Shown: in pieces, positions 26,247 through 35,236 of the stretch | How the letters are laid out: each line of letters opens with the position of its first letter | Position numbering within the stretch: the stretch's first letter is position 1 | Assembly: GCF_013366925.1 (NCBI RefSeq) | Contig: NZ_JAALDK010000001.1 | Location: 3,775,165-3,839,164, forward strand | From: Paraburkholderia youngii | Lineage (GTDB): Bacteria; Pseudomonadota; Gammaproteobacteria; Burkholderiales; Burkholderiaceae | Reading direction: 5' to 3' | Length of the DNA: 64,000 bases | Position numbers and translations under genes: made by a program | The notes under the pieces: model-generated | Told to the model about the DNA's origin: nothing | Seen by the model: only the letters and a program-made list of their open reading frames with translations | Databases searched by the model: none

Positions 26247-26585
26247 ATGCGTGAATACCAGGACAGGACGGTGCGGGAGGTCGCGGCTTGCACATGCGAC
26301 CGCTGCGGCCGGCGCATGACACCTGTTGATGACCAGTGGGAGTGGTACGAAAAGGTGTCGCTCGACTGGCGTGGTGGCTTTGGCTCGGTTTTCGGCGATG
26401 GCGCCCATATGAGCCTTGATCTTTGCCAGCAGTGCGTACGCGATACGCTGGGACCGTGGCTACGGGTCGATCCGCCTTCCGCACCGGACGGCTCAATTCA
26501 GGCCCTGAAAGGCGTCGTGCCCCGACCCGATGCACCGGTGTCTGTCGACCGGATGAATCCCTGGGACTTCCACGAGCACGAATAG
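26247..26585 (+). CDS. Putative zinc-ribbon hypothetical protein
   Basis: A 112-residue protein with two Cys pairs, CTCDRCGRRM (residues about 15-24) and CQQCV (about 60-64), that could bind one zinc. Trp- and acid-rich segments lie between them (DDQWEWYEKVSLDWRGGFG). It follows its neighbour by 3 bases. It is the last intact gene of the island row before the transposase and intron remains. The partner and function are unknown. Confidence 0.55.
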   Translation: MREYQDRTVREVAACTCDRCGRRMTPVDDQWEWYEKVSLDWRGGFGSVFGDGAHMSLDLCQQCVRDTLGPWLRVDPPSAPDGSIQALKGVVPRPDAPVSVDRMNPWDFHEHE

Positions 26586-26908
26586 AGGTCTTACCGCCCG
26601 ATGCGGCTTCGCGCGCCGCTCAGACTGCCGATCGTGGATTGCCGTTTCTCACGGGGCGTCTCGAACTCATCGTCGAGACGCTCAGGCGGCTGGTTACCTT
26701 CGGTTGGACAAGTTAGCCCTATCGCTCAACGAGTCTTGTCGACCGCATCGCCGCCGGTGCGACGTGGGGGGTTTAAGCGCAGGTAACAAGATGAACCGGT
26801 CGTTTCGTGACGGCGCCCCAGAGGCAGCAGGTCGGCCAAAGCCGACGCTCGCCGAACCGGCAGTGTGCGGCGGGTCCAGGCCGCTTTGCTGACCTCTGTT
26901 GATGCGCC
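26586..26908. other. Non-coding or decayed segment before the intron remnant
   Basis: I see no supported gene in these 323 bases. Short frames on both strands have no recognisable content. The segment ends exactly where recognisable group II maturase sequence begins, so it probably contains the breakpoint at which the rest of the intron was lost. Confidence 0.45.
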
Positions 26909-27217
26909 TTGAAGCGGATGCGGCAGACTGTGCGAAGGTGGCGGCTGAATAGACAGACCCATGTCCCGATTGCCGACCTGGCGATGCTATACATCCCAGT
27001 GATACAAGGGTGGTGGAACTACTATGGTGCGTTTTACCAGACGGCCGTGCTTCGTTTCTTTCAGCACATCGATCGTGCGCTTGAACGTTGGGCGCGGCGA
27101 AAGTACAAGGCTCTTCACGGTCGCCATCGACGTAGTGTGGAGTGCGTGCGCAAGATGCAGGTCGCCAGCCCAACGTTGTTCCATCATTGGCGTGTCGCCG
27201 GACCAAAGGTTGGATAA
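26909..27217 (+). pseudogene. Group II intron maturase, C-terminal remnant
   Basis: 102 residues matching the end (maturase domain X onwards) of a group II intron-encoded reverse transcriptase: RQTVRRWRLNRQTHVPIADL, then PVIQGWWNYYGAFY and ALERWARRKYKALHGRHRR and FHHWRVAG. Full proteins are about 420-500 residues; the whole reverse transcriptase part is missing. The stop codon at 27215 lies 3 bases before intron domain V, the normal arrangement. It has no intact upstream frame and cannot be functional. Confidence 0.85.
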
Positions 27218-27220
27218 CGG

Positions 27221-27293
27221 GAGCCGTATGACGCGAGAGTGTCACGTACGGTTCTGCGAGAGGCTCGGGGTGGGACTCCCCGAGCCTACTCAC
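27221..27293 (+). ncRNA. Group II intron domains V and VI (3' end)
   Basis: Positions 27221-27254 form a classic 34-nt domain V hairpin: GAGCCGTATGAC pairs with GTCACGTACGGTTC around a GCGAGAGT loop. Positions 27261-27287 form a domain VI hairpin (GGCTCGGGG with CCCCGAGCC). The intron probably ends in CTACTCAC at 27293, since transposase coding resumes at the next base (HFGMKAHIGVD). The 5' domains are absent, so it cannot splice. Confidence 0.85.
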
Positions 27294-27737
27294 CACTTTG
27301 GGATGAAAGCGCACATTGGCGTGGACCAAGAGTCGGGCCTAGTCCATACCGTGATCGGCACAGCGGCCAACGTTCATGACATCAATGCGGCCGAAGCGTT
27401 GTTGCACGGCCGAGAAACGGATGTGTCCGCCGACGCCGGCTACCGAGGTATCGAAAAGCGCTGCCAGGAGAACCCGGTTCGCTGGCATGTCGCGATGCGA
27501 CCAGGCAGGCGTAGACAACTGGACCTGAACGATCGTCTGGACGCGATATTCGACCAGATTGATCGCCTGAAGGCCGGCATCCGCGCCAAGGTTGAACATC
27601 CGTTCCGCGTGCTCAAGCAGCAGTTTGGCTATACGAAGACCCGGTACCGAGGGTTGATGAAGAACACCGCGCAGATCACGACACTGTTTGCGCTGGGCAA
27701 CCTGTGGATGGCACGCAAGGCTTTACGCAAAGCTTGA
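27294..27737 (+). pseudogene. IS5-family transposase, 3' part
   Basis: 147 codons of the DDE domain of an IS5-type transposase: HFGMKAHIGVDQESGLVHTV, then DVSADAGYRGIEKR and VEHPFRVLKQQFGYTKTRYRG with the usual Y/R/E signature, ending NLWMARKALRKA. The sequence upstream is a group II intron end, not the N-terminal half, so the intron inserted into the transposase gene at the position between Trp and His of the 'WHFGMKAHIGVD' block. The 5' exon is not present in this window. Confidence 0.85.
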
Positions 27738-27872
27738 AACGCTCGGGGATTAAGGCCGCGAGTCTCGGCAAACAGAGGTCGTCATGCTTGGAAAGCCGGA
27801 CGCCCAACCTGCCAGCAGACTCTTACGGCAGATACGACCAAAGTGGCAAAAGATCAGTGCTCCGAAAACGAG

Positions 27873-27891
27873 TTGTGCAGAACTTCCTTAG
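27873..27891. repeat. Probable IS5-type terminal repeat and target site
   Basis: TTGTGCAGAACTTCC followed by TTAG lies 135 bases after the transposase stop. It resembles the ends of IS5-group elements, which insert at YTAR sites. The other end is missing, so it cannot be confirmed by pairing. Confidence 0.4.
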
Positions 27892-28126
27892 CACTTTGCC
27901 CCTTCGTTCATGGCCATCGCCGTTTATCGTTTGCCTGATTCTGGGATCCCGGCGCCGCATGAAGGGGCGACTACAGCTTGTAGATCATCCGTTCGTTCAT
28001 TCTCGAACTGGTACAACGCCATGAGCGCGCCCTCAGCGAGATAGCGACCGCCTTGAGGACTGGGCGACCTTCGGCAACGAGCAAAAACCGGCAGGGCGAG
28101 AACCTTGGGCGGGCTGACGCGGTTCG

Positions 28127-29224
28127 TCAAAACCACGCGAACCTAGGGCTGTTGAGTATCCCCGATGGCGACAACTGAGTCTCATTGAGCGCGCCCGTCT
28201 CTGGGTCAACAAAAATCAGTCGGCCGTCTTGTGTTCCGACGACCACGCCCCCCCAGCCATATGCAATCGGATCCGTGACCGTCTCGCCTGATCCAGTGTT
28301 GAGCGAGCCCGAAGTCCAGACATGAGCGCCCGTTTTCGCATCGAGCCCCACCATAAAGACGTCTCCCGTGCTGCCTTGTCCAGCGGCGAAAACGACCACT
28401 TTTGGTTCGTAACTTGGGTTGTGAAGTAGGGGGACGCCAGGAAAAACGATTGGGGACGAGACCTTCCACAAAATCTCTCCCCCTGTCGCATCAAAGGCGT
28501 AGACGTTGCTGTCGAAACCTGTGGCATAAACAACATTGCCGGCGACGAACGGGCGATTGAAATTGTCATGGGCGACGTTGACGCTCTCCCAAACTAGCGA
28601 ACCGTCGACGACAGACCTGGCGCGCAAACTGTTGGTATTCAAGTCGGCGTAGTAGACGGTCTCACCAATTACCGTATGTCCGGTGAGAGGATATTCGTCT
28701 AGGCTCCAAATCAGCGCACCCGTTTGCGGGTCCAAGGCCTGAAGAGATGGTGCGTCGATCGTTCCGACAATCAAGCGATACGGTTGGCCCAGTTGGAAGG
28801 CAAGCGATGCTCGAAACTGCACGCTACCGCCCATTTGCCTCACCCACTTGACGGCGCCGGTGTCGTCGTCAAGTGCGAACATCGATCCCTGTCCGGGTGG
28901 TGTCCAGTCTGTGCCTGTGCCGACGTACAGAACGCCATCCGCGTGTGCCAACTCGCCCGTCATCGCCTCGCCAACGCTAAATATCGCAGGATCCGATAGA
29001 GGGACCCCGGGCACCAGTTCGGTAATAACAGGAGGGCCGAACTTATAGATCGTGCCATCGGCTGCACCGGCATAGACCCGATGGTACGGTTCGCTCGATC
29101 GTCCAACAGGGCGAGGTGACGCAACAAGCCCAAAGTCGTTGCTTGCGTGAGTATCGCCAAAGTCGACGTTGTCCAGAAAAAGGCGACCGCTCGTGATATA
29201 CAGAAAGCCGGATATATGCGCCAT
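28127..29224 (-). CDS. PQQ-like beta-propeller repeat protein
   Basis: A 365-residue protein of six or so beta-propeller blades. Repeated units include SMFALDDDTGAVKWV, LQALDPQTGALIWSL, VYAFDATGGEILWKV, VFMVGLDAKTGAHVW and LIFVDPETGALN, the typical 'D..TG...W' PQQ-enzyme-like repeat. No signal peptide is seen, although most such proteins are exported. PQQ-binding and calcium residues were not identified, so it may be only structural. AAGGAG precedes the ATG. It stands alone between mobile-element remains. Confidence 0.8.
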   Translation of the reverse strand: MAHISGFLYITSGRLFLDNVDFGDTHASNDFGLVASPRPVGRSSEPYHRVYAGAADGTIYKFGPPVITELVPGVPLSDPAIFSVGEAMTGELAHADGVLYVGTGTDWTPPGQGSMFALDDDTGAVKWVRQMGGSVQFRASLAFQLGQPYRLIVGTIDAPSLQALDPQTGALIWSLDEYPLTGHTVIGETVYYADLNTNSLRARSVVDGSLVWESVNVAHDNFNRPFVAGNVVYATGFDSNVYAFDATGGEILWKVSSPIVFPGVPLLHNPSYEPKVVVFAAGQGSTGDVFMVGLDAKTGAHVWTSGSLNTGSGETVTDPIAYGWGGVVVGTQDGRLIFVDPETGALNETQLSPSGILNSPRFAWF

Positions 29225-29517
29225 AATCGCTCTCCTTGCCTGCTAACGTCGCTCAATACTTCCGACGCATTGTTACGGTTCTCGCGAATCGACGGTACAG
29301 TAATTCAACGCTCCCTTCGGCTGGAGCAAAGACTAGGCTGCACTCAGGATAGGTCATTCTCGACGGAGTAGAGAGAGATGGACGGATTGGCGCTGGATCC
29401 TGGCGAACGTGGCGCACTCCGTTAGTGCTGCAGGTACACGTCTGTCGGTGGGCGGGCGTCACACTCGTTCGAACAGTCGCCCTCCAGAGGCACAGAGTGC
29501 GAAAGCCGCTTCGGATT

Positions 29518-29958
29518 TCAAACTGCAGCTATCCACAATGGATAGCCGAATAGCGCGTAGCCAGGTCGGGGTTCGTCGGTCCCTCCGGCATGAGCGGGAC
29601 CGACTTCCCGCATGCGATAGAGCGTTTCGATTTTCCTGGGCGACGATGCCACGCAGCCCAGTTCCTTTGTCGCAAGTATCGGGTCAGAAGCGAAGGCATG
29701 CCACTCGGGAGACCAATCAAGCGCATCGGAATCCAGCGAGTTGTCGCGGTCGGAACCGACGCGTAAGCCAAGCACTTTCAGTTTCGCCACAAGCGAACTG
29801 GCGAGTAGTTTGTCGCGGGCACAATGAACGAACGCCTCCAACAACGTATATCCGGTGGTGCCCTCATCGTTAGTCCAAACTGGCTTGTCAGGGGCGGACA
29901 CGTCCTCCAGAAGCCAAAGCGTGTCGCTACGCTGTTCTTCGATGACTGTGTAAGACAC
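29518..29958 (-). CDS. Hypothetical protein
   Basis: A 146-residue soluble protein, not recognised. It starts with GTG (SYTVIEEQRSDTLWLLEDVS) and contains GYTLLEAFVHCARDKLLASSLVAKLK, which looks helical. The upstream ribosome site is poor. The gene sits in low-density accessory DNA; it could be a small immunity or regulatory protein, but there is no direct evidence. Confidence 0.4.
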   Translation of the reverse strand: MSYTVIEEQRSDTLWLLEDVSAPDKPVWTNDEGTTGYTLLEAFVHCARDKLLASSLVAKLKVLGLRVGSDRDNSLDSDALDWSPEWHAFASDPILATKELGCVASSPRKIETLYRMREVGPAHAGGTDEPRPGYALFGYPLWIAAV

Positions 29959-30583
29959 CCATAAGATGAGGCTTTCGCCGCTCTCGGCGGTACCGGGCGG
30001 CCTTCATGTAAGGCAGAACAGTCACGACGATAAGCACAAACAGGCGCTTATAGAATCGCGGCGGCTCAAAACAAGCTGGGTGTAGGTTTCCAGGACTGGA
30101 CGATCCGCTTTGTCCTCCCGCCATTGGTCAGCTATTCATGGGTTCTCCTCGATAACAGTCGCCGTGATCGCGTGACCGGCATTCTGATTTGTGGCCCTCC
30201 AGATTCCTGTCTTACGAAGCTATGTGCGCGTGATCGCGTTTAACTCCTGCCGGTCAGCGAGCAGGGAAACATGCCGTTGGAGCGGCTGCATTACTACCCG
30301 CAAGCTGACAGACGGGGCTACGTGCACAATTCGGCCAAAGCTGACATTTGGTGCGCACTGGGATTCATGTCAGTAATCCGGCGGATTGCCGACTGTGGAG
30401 GCATCGAGCGGCCACGCGGCAGCTTGCCGGATCAGCAAACTCACACTCCCGATCGACAACGGCCGGCCCGCAGCGAACCCGACGACAGCTGGCGGGTAGT
30501 GCAGCCAATCCAGCGGGGATTGCCGGCGGCCTGGGAGTCATATCCCGTTCAAAATCCCGCAAAACAACAAGCAAGAAAGGTGA
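29959..30583. other. Gene-poor segment
   Basis: 625 bases without a supported gene. Short overlapping frames (for example 30271-30633 +) have no domain, ribosome site or coding pattern. The segment ends at the relocated stop codon of the split EamA gene (30584). Confidence 0.5.
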
Positions 30584-30718
30584 CTACTGGCCTCGAGGTG
30601 AGGCATGCACGACCATTGTGCCGATTCCACTGATCGCGATTACAGCCATCCCTACGATAGTCCACAAGTCTGGAATCTTGACCTTGCCCCCGTTTGACGA
30701 ATCCCATAGCTGAGGGAA

Positions 30719-31609
30719 TTATGCGGCTTCGCCTTGCTGAGCCGCGAACCAGTTCTTCTCGAAATTCATGGGGCTGACGTAGTCGAGTGTCGAGTGCAAC
30801 CGTCGTGCATTGTAAAAGCCCAGCCAATCAATTACTTCATCCATTGCGGCACGCCGTGTAGCGAAGTGCCGGCCATGCATGCGTGCTACCTTCAGCGAAC
30901 CCCACAGACTTTCGGTCGGCGCGTTATCCCAACAATCGCCGCGTCGGCTCATCGACGAGCGCATGCCATAGGCCTTCAAGGTGTCCTGAAACAGGCCGCT
31001 GCAATACTGGGCGCCCCTGTCGCTATGTACAATTACGCCAGCTTCCGGGCGGCGCCGGAACCACGCCATGCGCAATGCGTCCGTGACCAGTTCCGCCTTC
31101 ATGTGCGGCTGCATCGACCAGCCCACCACCTGTCGGCTGAACAGGTCAATGATAACCGCGAGGTACACCCAGCCCTCGGCTGTCGCCAGATAGGTGATAT
31201 CGCTCGTCCAGACCTGATTCGGGGCAGTTGCAGTGAAGTTGCGCGCAAGCAGATTGGGCGCCACCGGCAAATCGTGGTTCGAGTTCGTCGTCGCGATGTA
31301 TTTGCGCTTGTGGCGGGCTCGAATGCCATGCCGGGCCATCAGCTTGCGAACCCGCTCCTTGCCCACGCGCACGCCATGCGTGAGTAGTTCCTTCCACATT
31401 CGAGGCCAGCCATATTCGCCCCTGACCTGCGCGTGAATCGCCTTGATGTGCGCGACCAGCGCGTCGTCGCTCACGCGACTTCGGTACGGTTTGTCCTGCG
31501 CGGTGCGTTGTCGATGCTGATGATATCCGCTGGGACTAACTTCCAGCACTTCGCATAGTACAGAGACCGGCCATTGGCGTCGATTGCGCTCGATGAACGC
31601 GTACTTCAC
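30719..31609 (-). CDS. IS3-family transposase OrfB (integrase-like)
   Basis: A 296-residue DDE transposase with an rve domain. The catalytic residues are in VWTSDITYLA (D), VIVHSDRGAQYCS (D) and DNAPTESLWGSLK (E), all present. The N-terminus YAFIERNRRQWPVSVLCEVLEVSPSGYH is the usual HTH_21-type region. Translation probably comes from a -1 frameshift on an A7 run at 31639-31645 in orfA, producing an OrfAB fusion; orfB's own ATG overlaps the orfA stop. It acts at the element's 27-bp ends. Confidence 0.96.
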   Translation of the reverse strand: MKYAFIERNRRQWPVSVLCEVLEVSPSGYHQHRQRTAQDKPYRSRVSDDALVAHIKAIHAQVRGEYGWPRMWKELLTHGVRVGKERVRKLMARHGIRARHKRKYIATTNSNHDLPVAPNLLARNFTATAPNQVWTSDITYLATAEGWVYLAVIIDLFSRQVVGWSMQPHMKAELVTDALRMAWFRRRPEAGVIVHSDRGAQYCSGLFQDTLKAYGMRSSMSRRGDCWDNAPTESLWGSLKVARMHGRHFATRRAAMDEVIDWLGFYNARRLHSTLDYVSPMNFEKNWFAAQQGEAA

Positions 31610-31902
31610 ATCGACTCCTTGGCGAAGTACGCGGCCGCTTTTTTTAAAATATCTCGCTCCATCTTCAGGCGAGCCACTTCGGCACGCAGCCGCGCCAGTT
31701 CCATCTGCTCCGGGCTCACAGGCTTCGTGCCTGCTCCCGCCAACTTGCCTTCCCGGTCAGCCTTCACCCAGTTGTACAGCGTCTGTTCAACCACCCCCAG
31801 TGTCCCCGCCACCGCCGCCATGCTTTGCCCGGCCTTGACCAGTCGCACCGCTTCCAGCTTGAACTCGAGCGTGTACTGCGCTCGCTTTGCCTTGCTCGTC
31901 AT
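31606..31902 (-). CDS. IS3-family transposase OrfA
   Basis: A 98-residue DNA-binding protein: YTLEFKLEAVRLVKAGQSMA is an HTH_8-type region, and a leucine-zipper region follows (MELARLRAEVARLKMERDIL). It ends KKAAAYFAKESM, with the slippery A-run coding for Lys-Lys just before the end. The stop overlaps orfB (ATGA). It provides end recognition for the fused transposase. Confidence 0.95.
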   Translation of the reverse strand: MTSKAKRAQYTLEFKLEAVRLVKAGQSMAAVAGTLGVVEQTLYNWVKADREGKLAGAGTKPVSPEQMELARLRAEVARLKMERDILKKAAAYFAKESM

Positions 31903-32785
31903 CGTTCTTCTTCTCCTTGCTTGAGTTTACCTGCTCAGCAAGGGATTCGTTTTTCGGGGGCAAGCTCATCTTACCGAACAGCAGCCAGCTAAAAAACGTG
32001 GCGAAGGCAAGCTGCGCATAGCCGAACGGAGTCAGCACAGCAAGCGGCGTTCTTCGCAAGGCCTGAAGCATAAGGAGATGACCCGAAGTGGCAAGCGACG
32101 CCATCAAAATGACCAATAGCCAGCCTCCCGCCCTTACGTCATGAATTGCGGGAAGAAGAGCAGCTTGATCGACCCATAAAAGCGACGCTAGTGCGATGCT
32201 CGCTATCAGGGCTGTGAAGAAATTGGTTGTAACAGGGTCGCCAGCCATCGACAACTTGCTTGAGACAACCTGAAAACACGCAAAAGTTGTGGCAGCCCCT
32301 ATAGGAAATGCCACTGCCCAACTGAACTGACCGCTTCCGGGCCTGACGACGATCAGCATCCCAATGAAGCCAAGCGTAACCATGAACCACTTTGCCTTGG
32401 ACACTTCTTCGTTGAGCAGAGTCGCCGCGAGCAGCGTTGAAATGAGTGGTGCCATCATCGCCAGCGACGTGGCGACCGGTAATGCCAACAGGCGCAATCC
32501 GGCAAATGTGCAGGCTGAATTGAGAAGCAGGAGAAACGCACGCAACACCTGGAGCCGCAGCGTGCCGATGTGCCCGAAACGACTAATGCCGTGTCTGGCC
32601 TGCCAGGCGCCAAGGGCGATTGCCTGAAAGATGTAGCGTCCAAGAAGAATTGCTGTCAACGGGACCGCTGTGCCAATGATCTTGACGACGGAATCACCTG
32701 CAGCGAAAGTCGCAGTCGTGACTACCATGAGAGCGACGCCAGCTTCGGCTGTCATGGGGACGTTTGCTAAGCGGCTGAGAACCAT

Positions 32786-33157
32786 ACAATCTTCGATGCG
32801 GGATGTCTGACGGCGGCGCGTGAGGCCTTGGGAACCTTAAGTCTAGCAGTCCCAAGGGCCTAACCCAATGGGTGAGGGCAGCGGCCGCTGTCGTCGTTGC
32901 GCTCAAAGTCGGCCAGCAGCAGGAGTGGGCCGCGGTTACCTGTCTGCATGAAGTGAAAGCTGACGTTTGCCGACGCCAAAGTGCGAATGTCGGCAGAGCG
33001 CCCAGAGTCCTGCGAGAAGTCCGTGGGCCCGAAGTGCGGTCACTGATCGAGCAAGATCGACGATAGAACATTCCGCGCGAATTGTGCCTTCGAGGGGGGC
33101 CACAAGAAGCGCCGAAGCGAAAGACAATCCCTCAGCAATTCGTCACCCTTTCCTAAC
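32786..33157. other. Intergenic region, no gene seen
   Basis: 372 bases between the EamA start and the prpF-like stop, both on the - strand. Only short frames without recognisable products are present. It should hold the EamA promoter. No strong repeat was seen. Confidence 0.5.
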
Positions 33158-34340
33158 TCAATCGCGATTCGGTCGACGCGAGGTCGTCGAAGACGCCACC
33201 AGTACGAACCCTTCCATTAGGCGTCGCGCACTGCGGCTCATACTCGCTTTGGTGACCGTCCATGCGCCGTCCTTCTGCTGGGCTTCCGCGCCCACTTCGA
33301 GACTGCCCGACGGATGCCCGAAGCGCACCGAAGCCTTAGATCGCGGCACGAGCCGGTTGACGACGGTACCGGGAATACCCGCCGCGACGGCGATCGCCAC
33401 CGCGCCGGTACCGGTCATCGCGTGATGCAGCTTGCCGATCGAGAAGATGCGGGCGTTGATGTCGAGCGTGTCCGCGTCGATCGGCTTGCCGCTCGATGCG
33501 ACATAGCTCGCGGGCTTCGAGACGAACGCGAGTTTCGGCGTGTGCGGGCGCAACTGCGTCGCTTCCTCGGCGGTCGCAGTGAGCCCCATGCGCACGGACG
33601 CGTGCGAGCGGATCGCCTCCACTTTCTGGAGCAGGGCGCTGTCGCCGTTCACGTCGTGCTGCAATTCGCTGCCTTGCAGTCCGAGCGATGCCGCGTCGAT
33701 GAAAATGGCCGGATTGCCCGCGTTGATCATCGTCATTTCAATGGGCCCGACGCCGGGCACATCGAGCACGTCGATCGCGTTGCCGGTCGGGAACATCGCG
33801 CCGCGGGCATCGTCACTATCGCCGCCGGGGTCGAGGAATTCGATCTTGATCTCCGCAGCCGGAAATGTCACCCCGTCCAGTTCGAAATTGCCTTCCTCGA
33901 CGACTTCGCCGTTTCTCATCGGCACATGTGCGACGATTTTTGTGCTGATGTTCGCCTGCCAAATCCGCACGATGGCGATGCCATCGCGTGGAGCATCGAC
34001 GAGGCCTTGTGCAATGGCGAACGGGCCGACGGCGGACGTGAGGTTGCCGCAGTCGCCGGACCAGTCAAGCACCGGTTTTGTCGATCGCGACCTGCCCGAA
34101 GCGATAGTCCACGTCGCAATCCCCGCGCGACGATGCCCCGACGATCACGACCTTGCTCGTGCTCGACGTCGCGCCGCCCATGCCGTCCATCTGCTGGCCG
34201 TACGGATCAGGGCTGCCGGTCACGCGCATCAGAATTCGGTCGCGCGATGCGACGTCGACGGGCAACCAGTCGTCGCGGAAGAAGCCCCCTTTGCTGGTGC
34301 CCCCACGCATGTAGACTGCCTGAATTTTCGATTGACTCAA
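33158..34340 (-). pseudogene. PrpF-family isomerase gene broken by a one-base insertion
   Basis: PrpF-type proteins isomerise tricarboxylate-like double bonds (2-methylaconitate, 4-oxalomesaconate). The first 91 residues (VYMRGGTSKGGFF, GSPDPYGQQMDGMGGATSSTSKVV) read from 34340 and stop at 34068. The rest (LDWSGDCGNLTSAVGPFAIA, MINAGNPAIFIDA, GKLHHAMTGTGAVA) reads in another frame to 33158. An A-run of four (34076-34079 as T) would restore 'AIDKPVLDWSG' if it were three. The combined length, about 390 residues, fits the family. It lies 25 bases after the TetR gene. It could be a sequencing error rather than a real mutation. Confidence 0.88.
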
Positions 34341-34365
34341 CGTTGCTCACCAGTGATATCGCGAT

Positions 34366-35019
34366 TCACGAAGTCGTCTTGCCGAGCGCAGTCCACACGA
34401 CGCCTGTCGCCTTGCGAAACGCGGCCAGGTCAGGAGCGTTCCTCCCCGAGCGACGCAGGAAAACGATTAGGCCCTGCCAATGCGAGTAGATCAGCGCACC
34501 CCTTATGCGGCACTCCTGCGCGGGTAGATCGGGATTGATCTGGGCGACCAGGCCACTGAAGAGCGACTGGTATTTCTCGCTCACTTCCTCCATCAGTTCC
34601 CTTACTTCCGGATGATGTTCGGCGAGGCACCAGCATTCGAGAGCGAACGGACTGATGAGATTGCCGGGGCTAACGAGCGTATTGAATGTCTCATCGAGCA
34701 CGGCGTGAAGGCGCGCTTCGGGCGTGAGCCGGGCATCTTCTCCCAATTCATGAAAGCGCCTCAGATAGCGTTGTGCTAGTTCCTCGATGGTTGCCTTGAG
34801 CAGGGAATCGCGGCTGCCGAAGTAGTGTTGAAGCGTGGCGAGCCGGATGTTCGCCGCCGCTGCGACACCCCGCTGCGTGAACCCGTCGTTTCCCGCGGCC
34901 GCGAACACGCTGATCGCCGCCTCGAGGATTTCCGGCACGCGCGTTTCGCGTCGTCCGCGTGGCGCCCCCTTTTTACCCGGTCCCGCCACGTCCGATAGCG
35001 CGATCGTCAAATCTTTCAT
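34366..35019 (-). CDS. TetR-family transcriptional regulator
   Basis: A 217-residue TetR repressor. The HTH lies at about residues 30-75 (ILEAAISVFAAAGNDGFTQRGVAAAANIRLATLQHYFGSRDSLL). The ligand-binding domain follows with hydrophobic helices. It is just upstream of the broken prpF-like gene on the same strand and faces the + strand catabolic units. Three TTGGTC-N4-GACCAA sites lie in the 218-base region upstream of its start, the first 58 bases from the ATG, so autoregulation and control of the island are likely. The ligand is unknown. Confidence 0.93.
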   Translation of the reverse strand: MKDLTIALSDVAGPGKKGAPRGRRETRVPEILEAAISVFAAAGNDGFTQRGVAAAANIRLATLQHYFGSRDSLLKATIEELAQRYLRRFHELGEDARLTPEARLHAVLDETFNTLVSPGNLISPFALECWCLAEHHPEVRELMEEVSEKYQSLFSGLVAQINPDLPAQECRIRGALIYSHWQGLIVFLRRSGRNAPDLAAFRKATGVVWTALGKTTS

Positions 35020-35076
35020 GGTTTCGTCCCGTGTAGTCGCCAGACTGAGTTCCGAAGTGCGTTTGACCTAGAAAGG

Positions 35077-35210
35077 TTGGTCTTATGACCAATTTCGTTA
35101 GATTTTATACCCTGCCAGCTGAAGTTTTAACGGGATTTAGTGGTAAACGCCTAGTCGCAAATTCCTTGTTTGTTGGTCAGTTGACCACTAATATTTGGTC
35201 ATTGGACCAA
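35077..35210. promoter_or_regulatory. Three TetR-type operators (TTGGTC-N4-GACCAA)
   Basis: Copies lie at 35077-35092 (perfect), 35173-35188 (last base differs) and 35195-35210 (perfect). The spacers are TTAT, AGTT and ATTG. Three copies of one 16-bp dyad in the region between the TetR gene and a + strand small gene strongly suggest the binding site of the adjacent TetR protein. Confidence 0.8.
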
Positions 35211-35236
35211 TAACGTTACGGTCCGGGAGTCGCAAA

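Larger units (their letters stand above)
30679..31968 (-). mobile_element. IS3-family insertion sequence, 1,290 bp
   Basis: A complete element bounded by 27-bp imperfect inverted repeats: TGACCTTGCCCCCG at 30679 and, inverted, TGAGCTTGCCCCCG at 31968, with matching ACGAATCCC inner parts. It is flanked by a 3-bp target duplication TCT (30676-30678 and 31969-31971). It carries orfA and orfB in the usual overlapping arrangement and looks intact and potentially active. The insertion disrupted an EamA gene. Confidence 0.95.
30584..32785 (-). pseudogene. EamA/DMT-family transporter gene split by an IS3 element
   Basis: The gene starts at 32785 and encodes a DMT permease with about 9 hydrophobic segments (GVALMVVTTATFAAGDSVVK, LLGRYIFQAIALGAW, LATSGHLLMLQALRRTPLAV). 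Coding is interrupted at 31969 by the IS3 element. If the element and one TCT repeat are removed, the frame continues in phase at 30675 as FGKIPDLWTIVGMAVIAISG and ends in TAG at 30584. The restored protein is 302 residues, a normal EamA length. The present reading adds IS-derived residues and lacks the last helix. The original role was probably export of a metabolite. Confidence 0.92.

Noticed and set aside
30271..30713. Two overlapping + strand frames before the IS3 element
   Set aside because: They run through the relocated EamA C-terminus on the other strand and into the IS end, and have no coding character.
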